Source: Peptococcaceae bacterium
GTDB taxonomy: Bacteria > Bacillota > Peptococcia > Peptococcales > Peptococcaceae
Direction: 5' to 3'
NCBI GenBank assembly: GCA_030524315.1
Contig: JAUNGU010000008.1
Span: 1 to 47,695 of the forward strand
DNA length: 47,695 bases
Of this stretch, positions 23,801 through 30,500 are shown one piece after another. Each line of letters opens with the position of its first letter. Positions within the stretch are counted from its first letter, which is position 1. A program made the translations under genes and the position numbers. A model generated the notes under the pieces. That model worked only from the letters and a program-made list of their open reading frames with translations, had not been told where the DNA came from and searched no databases.

Positions 23801-25834
23801 TTCTCCGGCGACGATGTTGAAAAATACCTGAACGGCGTGAGCGCCCTCTACCTCAACGGCGACTGGCGCGAGCTCGGCAGCGATTACTACACCATCGATG
23901 CCAAGGCTGGCACCATCACCCTCAAGCAGCGCCTCCTGCAAATCGGCAAGGACAACACCCTCAAGATTGTTTCCCCTGGCTACAAGCAGCAGACCGCCAA
24001 ATTTGAGTATGGCAAAGTTAACGAAAAAGACCTCAGCCTGACTGCCAAGGTAGACAGCGACAAGGTCACCCTCACCGTTGACGGCTCCGATGGTGACTTC
24101 CTCACCAACCTCAAGAGCATCACCCTCACCGACAAGAATGGCAAGGATGACAGCGTCTATACTAAGGGTTACGAAGGCAGCGATGCCGCTTACTACGTCC
24201 TGTCCAGCGACAAGAAATCCGTCGACCTCTACAACGTCAAACCAGGTGAATACACTGCTACCATCGCAGCATACTACTACGATGACGCGCTGAGCACCAA
24301 GTTCTCTGTAGATGGCGAAGTTAAACTGAACAAGGTACCAGAAATGAACGTCACTGCCACTCAGAATAATGGCTTGACTGAAATTGAATTCGACAACGTT
24401 GATAAGGTTTCTACTGGCAAGGAAATTGGCTCCTGGCAATTGGCTGCTGCTAAGAAAGATAAGATCACTGTCAATGGCAAACTTTACACCAAACATGAAA
24501 TGACCTCAGATTCTCTCGCAGCAGATTCTACTGAATATGCATGGTTTACCCCACAGAGTGTTTCTACAGGCCTCCGTCTCGGTAATGGTGCTATCAAAGA
24601 AGGCAAAAATGAAATCGTTATCGAAGCCGATGGTTACGAAACCTACACCTACACCTTCGATACTACTGGCGGTGGCAGCACCGATCCAGATCCAGAGCCA
24701 AGCGAAAATCAGGAACCAGCAGCACTGAGCTCCGATTCGTTTAATTTGCAAGGCTGGGTGGGTGGCTACCAAGTATCGTTTACCAATGGTAGCGACTATC
24801 TGAAAGCCCTCAAAGCATCTGGTAGCGTAAAAATTGACGAAACCGTATTGACTGCAGCAGATAGCTATCAAGCAAATGAAGGCAAGTTCGCTGTTAGCGG
24901 TAGCACCGTCGTTCTTCCAGACGAAAATCTTACAAAAGGTGATCATACCATCGTCTTCACCGTCGATGGCTATAAGACCTTGACTCTCAAGGCAACTGCT
25001 AATGGCAGCAAGCTGACCGTCAACGACACCATCGTTGGAGACACCACCACCGAACCAGGTGGCGGCGGTGAAACCACCGATCCAGAACAGCAGCCAGAGC
25101 AAGGTGACAAGGATGCTGCTCCTGAAATGACTCTGGATGTGACGGATGACAGCGGCGTTTATCACGTTGCCCTTGAAGCAAAGGGAAACACTACTATCAG
25201 TGATGTTTTCGATTGGAAAGGCAAAATTAACAAAGTAACTGTTGGCGACACTGAATATACTGCGGCACAAATCTGGGAAGCTCCATCTGCATCGTCTACG
25301 ACTTACAAAGTTGATAATTCGGTGGGTTATTACGAATTGATCCTTGGTGGCAAAGCGTTTGCTGATGGTGCGACTACTGTAACTATTAGTGCAGAAGGCT
25401 ATGAAGATGTAGTTGTCGACATCAATGGTAACAGTGGCGAAACAACAAACCCTGGCGGCGGTGAGACCGATCCGGAAACGCAGGAAGGTTTGGAACCCAT
25501 TTCTGCACATCATTTCAAAGAAGGAGTTAGTATCTACCCGAATGAGCTGTATTTCACCAACAACGATCGCAATGAAACGATCTCGAAATATGTTGGTGCA
25601 ATCACCGACGTTATCGTGAATGGTCAGAAATACACATTTACTGATAGCAGCTTTGCTATGAGTGGTAATACCTATGCAGTGACTAACTATGGTTCCGACG
25701 CCTATCTTTCAATGGCGCAAACCTCTTTCAACAGCAATGCCGAAAACACCATCGTCATCAAAGCCAAGGGTTACAAGCCTCTGACTGTAACCATCGCTGC
25801 TGATAACACTGTCTCTAACGCTGTAACCGAATAA
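20873..25834 (+). CDS. Giant SLH protein with multiple hemoglobin-interacting (HID/DUF1533-like) domains
   Basis: 1653 residues. Signal peptide (1-~28), then three SLH domains (~30-215) that bind secondary cell-wall polymer. A beta-solenoid-like repeat region with LILADGVGTDDVNLDGVTVE follows (~220-390), then a Gly/Ser linker (399-448). The remainder holds about seven repeats whose layout (paired strands, VTVNGxxY-like turn, and I.I.A.GYk-like end such as TITIDAAGYKQF, IVFTVDGYKTL and IVIKAKGYKPL) matches the HID/DUF1533 domain of Shr-type heme-acquisition proteins. There is no FMN_bind motif. GAGGAGG precedes the ATG. The 3' half is visibly less GC-rich than the 5' half. A hemoglobin- or heme-capture role is inferred. 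Confidence 0.85.
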   Translation: MNNKKPLAKKGMAVVLTAALLAPTSAFAASPSDFSDFPSDWSAQALSNAVDNGLLGGYDGKINAKGKLTRAQMATIINRAFGSTAKASLNGYTDVSSNSWYADDMAKALQMGTFVGVGDGKLNPDANITRQEALAVLARAFAIEDVDASALDKFSDGDDVANWAKKTVAAMVQAGYINGYEDGTLNPKGTITRAEFAAIMDNMVKTYVNNAKEKSTTAEGNVLVRAGADLSGMTIKGDLILADGVGTDDVNLDGVTVEGRILIRGGDSDSIKLTNVKAKSVVVNNPNRAAGIVVKDSDLGTVTVNTDAVINGDVDNVVIAKTADVEVKGGTVKTVTVNAEGATVKGAGKVTTVKANANKTNVSVAGAKVEVSKDANDVTVGDTTLTPGQNATVNDKGDGITGSTGGNSGGGIIGGGGSTGGGSTGGGGSTEGGNTGGETTKPTDPSNPGDNDSQTEAAIVNAEESKIVYSDAGSYLALVFNDGFSSKNVKVTVGGTNVTTAVSDVMDDGSIAKLPLTAEPKEVTLIADKKTQTLNLGGKAGADAVYTGADYLPDYFMANGPLALWDYYLSNYDNAGNLRVNTEQTTFASGEAVNEHPFYSPNAEIDTEGKGTVDIMFNYTSAEDKAWFDAIAKEGALELVQYDQGKYTINDHLTYEKANEEHNGATVGVLKIGVPQDNFRNNGRYYVRVASGDSKVLVPIHLVNEKTPSLKVKETPESGKNLHFEVSDMSYAILSPIEKVTLTKPDGKTYELTFIDDYYQMSDDLFILYNDVTANDGKGTNWLDQKGNYTITIDAAGYKQFSKTFYVANGKEVTQAAAVQRIDARSSASTGGSSGGDSTTGGSAINTYMLFNSDLLANALVLEGIGEETDAASTILGYWKSNASSEAVFDKGMTMYYDFTDYSDAQNDAKTKGNIYLPYGEFTKTAKASYYPPHATKELLYDGLWGEIQDSTESGKLETPTYKVSDNEQGKDVVLTFSGDDVEKYLNGVSALYLNGDWRELGSDYYTIDAKAGTITLKQRLLQIGKDNTLKIVSPGYKQQTAKFEYGKVNEKDLSLTAKVDSDKVTLTVDGSDGDFLTNLKSITLTDKNGKDDSVYTKGYEGSDAAYYVLSSDKKSVDLYNVKPGEYTATIAAYYYDDALSTKFSVDGEVKLNKVPEMNVTATQNNGLTEIEFDNVDKVSTGKEIGSWQLAAAKKDKITVNGKLYTKHEMTSDSLAADSTEYAWFTPQSVSTGLRLGNGAIKEGKNEIVIEADGYETYTYTFDTTGGGSTDPDPEPSENQEPAALSSDSFNLQGWVGGYQVSFTNGSDYLKALKASGSVKIDETVLTAADSYQANEGKFAVSGSTVVLPDENLTKGDHTIVFTVDGYKTLTLKATANGSKLTVNDTIVGDTTTEPGGGGETTDPEQQPEQGDKDAAPEMTLDVTDDSGVYHVALEAKGNTTISDVFDWKGKINKVTVGDTEYTAAQIWEAPSASSTTYKVDNSVGYYELILGGKAFADGATTVTISAEGYEDVVVDINGNSGETTNPGGGETDPETQEGLEPISAHHFKEGVSIYPNELYFTNNDRNETISKYVGAITDVIVNGQKYTFTDSSFAMSGNTYAVTNYGSDAYLSMAQTSFNSNAENTIVIKAKGYKPLTVTIAADNTVSNAVTE

Positions 25835-25846
25835 CCCCAACCCCTC

Positions 25847-25880
25847 AAGCCTGTCTCGATTTTTCGAGGCAGGCTTTTTT
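25847..25880 (+). terminator. Terminator of the first SLH gene
   Basis: AAGCCTGTCTCGA, loop TTTT, TCGAGGCAGGCTT and T-run. The same stem recurs at 26178. Confidence 0.94.
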
Positions 25881-25991
25881 TATATGCCGATTCATTTCCC
25901 TTATCGCGGGTGTGAAAATATTCTAATGGCGAGAAGTGGACGTCTCCTATTGAAATCCTAGGAATAGAGGAGTATTCTTTATTTGCAAATA

Positions 25992-26005
25992 TTAGATGGG
26001 TCTAA
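25992..26005. promoter_or_regulatory. Orphan iron-box-like palindrome
   Basis: TTAGATGGGTCTAA, flanked by ATA/TAT so that the dyad extends to 20 bp. A TTGCAA (25983) and AT-rich -10-like sequence surround it. Only a 30-codon frame follows before a terminator. Confidence 0.68.
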
Positions 26006-26020
26006 TATTGAAAAGAGGCG

Positions 26021-26113
26021 ATGAACATGCAGCAACGACAAGGATTACACACACGGTCCGAATTGCTGGGTGGTTATCGCCTATTCTTATGCGTAGAAGT
26101 TTGCTCTAACTAA
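26021..26113 (+). CDS. Possible 30-residue peptide downstream of an iron box
   Basis: ATG AAC ATG start preceded by AAAGAGGCG; the peptide begins MNMQQRQGLHTRSELLGG and ends CVEVCSN. No recognised family. It may be a real small peptide, a leader frame, or chance coding in a small RNA. The unit is closed by the terminator at 26178. Confidence 0.3.
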   Translation: MNMQQRQGLHTRSELLGGYRLFLCVEVCSN

Positions 26114-26177
26114 CGAATGGATGGTGATACCTTCACCATCAAATAAGCAGAACCATCCACAACCCCATTCATCCGCC

Positions 26178-26209
26178 AAGCCTGTCTCGATTGTCGAGGC
26201 AGGCTTTTT
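26178..26209 (+). terminator. Second copy of the SLH-gene terminator
   Basis: AAGCCTGTCTCGA, loop TTG, TCGAGGCAGGCTTTTT. The stem is identical to the terminator at 25847, 330 bases upstream. Confidence 0.9.
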
Positions 26210-26220
26210 CTCGCGCACGC

Positions 26221-26253
26221 AAAAAAACGGCTGCTTCTTGCGAAACAGCCGTT
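26221..26253 (-). terminator. Minus-strand terminator
   Basis: AACGGCTG, 12-base loop, CAGCCGTT, followed on the minus strand by T7. It could stop transcripts running leftward from the antitoxin RNA promoters. Confidence 0.7.
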
Positions 26254-26279
26254 GTAAATATGCGCTTGTATGATATAAT
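26252..26279 (+). promoter_or_regulatory. Promoter of the type I toxin mRNA
   Basis: TTGTAA, 16 bases, TATAAT with TGA upstream. It gives a ~75-base leader before the small toxin frame. Confidence 0.75.
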
Positions 26280-26362
26280 ACAAACATGTGCTACCAAACG
26301 GTAGGCGGTTCCTCGCAATAACCCCCAGGCGCTTCGGCACCGAAGGAAGCGAGGTGATGCAT

Positions 26363-26452
26363 ATGGATATGGAGCTTCTAAACTTCATGCTCGGGTGGAC
26401 CTCGGCCATCTTGGCCGCAGTGACGCTCGGCGTCTTTATTGCAAAAAAATAA
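26363..26452 (+). CDS. Small hydrophobic type I toxin (Fst/holin-like)
   Basis: 29 residues: a short acidic start (MDMELLNFML), one hydrophobic membrane helix rich in Ala/Leu/Val and a lysine-ended tail FIAKK. The start at 26363 is preceded by GGAAGCGAGG 8 bases away; an ATG two codons earlier is too close to that site. The long structured leader with repeats that recur in the convergent antisense RNA is the layout of Fst/par-type toxin loci. It is too short for ordinary gene callers. Confidence 0.72.
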   Translation: MDMELLNFMLGWTSAILAAVTLGVFIAKK

Positions 26453-26528
26453 CCGCCCACGGCCAGTGACAGCGGTTATTTGAGAAAATAAACGTGAGGC
26501 TACCGTCTACTGGTGGCACTCTTTTTAT
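26444..26528 (-). ncRNA. Antisense antitoxin RNA, copy 1
   Basis: Minus-strand promoter TTGCGC, 17 bases, TATAAT (-10 at 26540-26535, extended TG). The ~85-nt RNA begins near 26528 and ends at a bidirectional stem AATAACCGC/GCGGTTATT with T7. It overlaps the toxin stop region, and its 5' part (CACCAGTAGACGGTAGCC) mirrors repeat segments in the toxin leader (26288-26315). Convergent RNAs sharing a terminator are typical of the par/Fst family. Confidence 0.72.
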
Positions 26529-26591
26529 GCACATATTATAACACGCCGTCCGCAAATGCGCAACGACGTGTTATAATGTGCGTCTACATTG

Positions 26592-26666
26592 CAAAAAATA
26601 GCCGCCCCCCGCCAAGAATAACGGCTATCATAGCGTAATCCGAGGCAACCGTTTTACTGGTAGCTC
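26592..26666 (-). ncRNA. Antisense antitoxin RNA, copy 2 (no toxin frame)
   Basis: A second unit with the same order on the minus strand: TTGTGA, 17 bases, TATAAT (26678-26673), an RNA containing CTACCAGTAAAACGGTTGCC and a GC stem ending CGGCTATTTTTT. To its left remains only ATTGCAAAAAATAGCCGCC, matching the toxin 3' end, so the partner toxin has been lost. Confidence 0.62.
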
Positions 26667-26707
26667 TCGCTTATTATAGCACGGCGGCAATTTTTTCACA
26701 ATCATTA

Positions 26708-26736
26708 ATGACAGTCGCGATGATTCCTGATATACT
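26708..26736 (+). promoter_or_regulatory. Strong promoter of a ~150-nt RNA
   Basis: ATGACA, 17 bases, TATACT with TGA upstream (extended -10). Confidence 0.8.
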
Positions 26737-26742
26737 AATCGT

Positions 26743-26893
26743 ATAGAACAGAAACGCACCTGTGGTGGTAAATTTTCGTGTCAACCACACGCCGCTGGTA
26801 CCGACAGGGGAAACCCGAGAGATGCAGGAGCAAGGCACGCCTGCCGGGTGCTTTTCTCGACAGAGCCATTCCGTGACGGAGTGGCTTTTTTTG
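26743..26893 (+). ncRNA. Structured noncoding RNA of unrecognised family
   Basis: Between a strong promoter and a strong terminator lie ~150 nt with no plausible frame. Visible pairings are GCACC (26756) with GGTGC (26849), an inner GTGGT/ACCAC hairpin (~26762-26790) and GCAGG/CCTGC (~26823-26842). The terminator stem is AGCCATTCCG, loop TGA, CGGAGTGGCT and T7 (26863-26893). It does not fit the tmRNA, SRP, RNase P, cobalamin, SAM, glycine or ydaO consensus that I can recall. It could be a trans-acting RNA or an attenuated leader of the gene at 26945. Confidence 0.62.
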
Positions 26894-26944
26894 GAGATAT
26901 CTATGTAAAATAGAGCAGAGAATCATTTAAGGAGGTTTTGGAAA

Positions 26945-27172
26945 ATGTGTTACATCGTAGCAACTAAATTTGGTGAAGAGGGATGTATTGCTTGGCAGCC
27001 AGATCCAAGCCTTCGTGTGGGTGATTATATGGATCATCTCGTTGATATGGTCGGCTATGACAAGATTCAGCTCGTCAAGCTGGACCCGCCAGAAAGCTTC
27101 GGCGAATATGCGCCATATCATTATATGGAGAGCAGGGAGGCGTTTGAGGAAGCGCTGTACAGGATGGCATGA
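26945..27172 (+). CDS. Small conserved protein (DUF6718-like)
   Basis: 75 residues starting MCYIVATKFGEEGCIAW, with GYDKIQLVKL and GEYAPYHYM segments. This arrangement matches a small family of unknown function that I recall as DUF6718, in Bacillota. AAGGAGG lies 10 bases before the ATG. It follows the structured RNA at 26743 and has its own terminator. Confidence 0.75.
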   Translation: MCYIVATKFGEEGCIAWQPDPSLRVGDYMDHLVDMVGYDKIQLVKLDPPESFGEYAPYHYMESREAFEEALYRMA

Positions 27173-27185
27173 TGATATTTTTTGG

Positions 27186-27217
27186 AGTGGCTGCCGCGGG
27201 GTGGCGGCTCTTTTTTT
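27186..27217 (+). terminator. Terminator of the DUF6718-like gene
   Basis: GAGTGGCTGCC / GGCGGCTC stem with G-U pairs, then T7. Confidence 0.78.
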
Positions 27218-27333
27218 GCCTGCGGCCCGTTGCTGGAAAAATCTGACGTTGTTAATTTTTGTCGGTGGTTTTGGGCGGGGTTGTCGAATGTGGACATTTT
27301 TTGTAAAAAAGTTAGGCTGGTGCAACAAAACTG

Positions 27334-27362
27334 TTGAAAATTGTTGACAGTTGTGATATTTT
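27334..27362 (+). promoter_or_regulatory. Promoter of the FMN-domain SLH operon
   Basis: TTGAAA, 17 bases, TATTTT with TGA upstream. The same design as the promoter at 20651. Confidence 0.62.
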
Positions 27363-27375
27363 TAATTTGCAATAG

Positions 27376-27389
27376 TTAGGAATGGCTAA
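27376..27389. promoter_or_regulatory. Iron-box-like palindrome 1 of the FMN-domain SLH operon
   Basis: TTAGGAATGGCTAA, 14-bp TTAG-N6-CTAA, just downstream of the promoter. Confidence 0.72.
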
Positions 27390-27424
27390 CAACAACCGAC
27401 GATCACTCACGACGAGTTCCACCG

Positions 27425-27450
27425 AGCGGCAAGGGTCCGCTTGTATTTTT
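27425..27450 (+). terminator. Weak leader hairpin before the second box
   Basis: AGCGG, loop CAAGGGT, CCGCT, then TGTATTTTT. It occupies the same relative place as the leader hairpin at 20749. Confidence 0.45.
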
Positions 27451-27459
27451 GCGTCTGAG

Positions 27460-27473
27460 TTAGGCTTACCTAA
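27460..27473. promoter_or_regulatory. Iron-box-like palindrome 2 of the FMN-domain SLH operon
   Basis: TTAGGCTTACCTAA within GTTAGG-CTTA-CCTAAC, the closest match to a classical DtxR/IdeR box in the window. It is 92 bases before the start codon. Apart from these elements the 27173-27565 gap has no gene. Confidence 0.78.
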
Positions 27474-27565
27474 CAAATCCGCAGCCGTGGCCCGCCACGC
27501 GCTGACGACAAGGTGTGCCTGCCTCCACCATTATCCATCGGGGCTCGCACCAAAAGGAGGAGAAC

Positions 27566-30500
27566 ATGGATAAGAAACGACTTCAACAAGGCAGTATGGC
27601 CGTTGTGCTGACTGCTGCACTGCTCGCACCAACGGGCGCCTTTGGCGCATCGGCGAGCGATTTTTCCGATTTCCCATCGGATTGGTCCACCCAGGCGCTG
27701 ACCAACGCCGTCGATAACGGCCTCTTGGGCGGTTACAACGGCAAGATTGACGCCAAGGGCAAACTCACCCGCGCGCAAATGGCCGCCATCATCAACCGCG
27801 CCTTTGGCAGCACCGCCAAAGCATCCCTGAATGGCTACACCGACGTGGGTACTAGCAGCTGGTATCGCGACGATATGGCGAAAGCCCTGCAGATGGGCAC
27901 CTTCGTCGGCGTCGGCGATGGCAAGCTCAACCCAGATGCCAACATCACCCGCCAGGAAGCGCTGGCCGTCCTCGCACGCGCCTTCGCCATTGACGACGCA
28001 GACGCAGACGCCCTCGACAAATTCACAGATGCTGACGACGTCTCTGCCTGGGCGCAGAAAACCGTCGCAGCCATGGTCAAGGCTGGCTATATCAACGGCT
28101 ATGAAGATGGAACACTCAACCCAAAGGGCACCATCACCCGCGCCGAATTTGCCGCCATCATGGACAACATCGCCAAGGACTACATCACCCAAGCAGGCTC
28201 CTATGACAAAGTCGCCGACGGCAACGTCATCGTCCGCGCTGGCGGTGTCGACCTCAGTGGCATGACCATCAAAGGTGACCTCATCCTCGCTGACGGCGTC
28301 GGCACTGATGACGTCAACCTCGACGGCGTCACCGTACAGGGCCGCATCGTCGTTCGTGGCGGCGATAGCGATGCCATCAAGCTCAAAAACGTCACCGCGC
28401 GTGGCGGCATCGTCGTTACCAATCCTAACCGCGCCACCGGCCTCGTCATCGAAGACGGCAGCATCGCCTCTGTGACCGCTAAGACCGACCTCGTCATCGA
28501 TGGTAATGTCAGCAGCGTGACCGTCAAGGATGGCGCCAACGTCACCGTCAAGGACGGCACCGTGCGCACCATCACCGTTGACGCCGACAGCACCGGCAGC
28601 GCCATCACCGTCGAAAAGGGCGCGACCGTCACAACAGTAGAAGCCAACGGCAAGAATGCCAAGGTCAGCGGTGAAGGGAAAGTCACCACCGTCAAGGCCA
28701 ACGCCGACGGCGCAGCCATCACCGTGCCAAGTGCCAAGATCGAAGTTGCTGAAGGCACCACCGGTGTCACCGCAGGTGGCGTTACCGTTGAACCTGGCAA
28801 AGACGTCACCATCAATAGCAAGGGCGACGGCATCGTCAATGGCAGCACCGGCGGCGGTGGAACCTCCGGCGGTGGCGGCGGCTCTGTGAGCAGCACCATT
28901 GCCATGACCAAGTCCATCAAGATCGATGGCAACGACGTTTACTACGCCACCACCTCGAAATCCGGTGCCACCTTCACCGTTGGTGGCAGCGAAGTCGAAG
29001 CCACCAAGATCGGCGACACCGACGTTTACTACTACAGTGCCAAGGAAATCTCCGGCAAGGTCTACGGCACCGACACCCTGAGCTACACCGAGCTCTATGC
29101 AGGCGATTTGGAAAATGCAGATGGCCAGTATGACGCCGTCACCTCTGCAACCACCAACAAGAACACCATCTTTAGCAATATGGACTCTACTGAGCCAGAC
29201 GATAATGGCTACAAGATCAATGGTGCAAAGAATGTACCAATCCAGGTGGATGCCAAGCAATACACCGAAGCCAAGGTGCTCCAAGCAGCTGATGCCCTCG
29301 ATGGTGCTGACGCGAAATACACCAAGGCAGCAGAAGTGGCCGATGCCACAACCACAGTCCCAACTGTCTACAAAACCCTGGATGAAAAAGGGACCTATGG
29401 TGCCTTTACCAGCACAAATACTCAAAAAATCACCGATGCAACACTCAGCGTATCGGCGACTGAACGCTGGGGCGACTATGTGCTGAAGGTTGATGAAAAT
29501 AGCACCAATCATTTGCGTGTAGGTAAAGTTGATCCTGATACCTTTGATGTTGGTTCTAATACGCTTGCTGCTGTTGTCGAAGCCGAAAAGGGTGGCGAGA
29601 CCTTTGATGTAGGTATGAAGCACCTGCAAAATATCTGGGTACAGCCATACGAAATCGCCTTTGACGTTACCGGCGACAATGCAAACGCTGACACAGCGAA
29701 GCTCAAGGGTGCAACCGTAAAGAAGATCACCTACTATTCACCAAAGGGCATCTATGAATATGATTTTGCTGAAGGCGCGCTTGTCAAACCGCTCTATCCT
29801 GGTGAAGCAAAGATTTCTGCAGAGGTTCAGGGTAACAATCAGATCAAAGTAACGGGTATTCCTGCTGAATTCAAGGATGTCACCATTAAGGTATATTACG
29901 GTGGTGGACATAGCGGGGAAGAAACAGTAGTCGCCGCTGCTGCTAAGCCAGATGACAATGGCGTCATCACCTTGGATGATGGTAACACCTACAATGATAC
30001 CAAGACCTATACCATCCTCGCCTATTCAAGTAACTATGGTGAGTTGAAAACCCAGATCGTTGCTTATATGAAGAAGGAACAGGTAGACACCCTGAACGAC
30101 CTCATTGCAAAAGCTCAGGCGCTCGTTGATGCTGATAGCAGTCTGACAGAGCTTCAGAAGCAGATCGATTCGGCAAAAGCATTGGTTGGAAAAGAAGGCG
30201 TGACCTACGACCAAGCCGAACGACAGATCAAAAGCCTTCAGGAAATGATCAAGGCGCAGGAAATGGGCAATCAAACCTTCACCGGCACCCACGAAGTAGA
30301 AATTTTTGGCAGCAAATATAATGTTACTGCAACCATCACGGTAGATGGTAACGACAATAATAAGATTAAGAGTGTCACCTGGAACCATGACAATCAGAAT
30401 GCTCAAAATAACACATATCTTGAAATCTTCACGAAGGGTGCAGATAAATGGTTCACAGATCATATTGTCGGACTCTCCGCTGATAATGCAGTAGATACCA

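Noticed and set aside
20873..25834. FMN_bind domains in the first SLH protein
   Set aside because: No SGA(T/S) flavinylation motif could be found in it; its repeats fit HID/DUF1533 instead.
26110..26460. 116-codon minus-strand frame over the type I toxin locus
   Set aside because: No ribosome site or family match; the region is better explained by the toxin mRNA, antitoxin RNA and terminators.
26743..26893. Glycine or cobalamin riboswitch for the structured RNA
   Set aside because: Short look-alike strings (GACAGAG, GGGGAAAC) occur, but the order and conserved cores of those riboswitches are absent.
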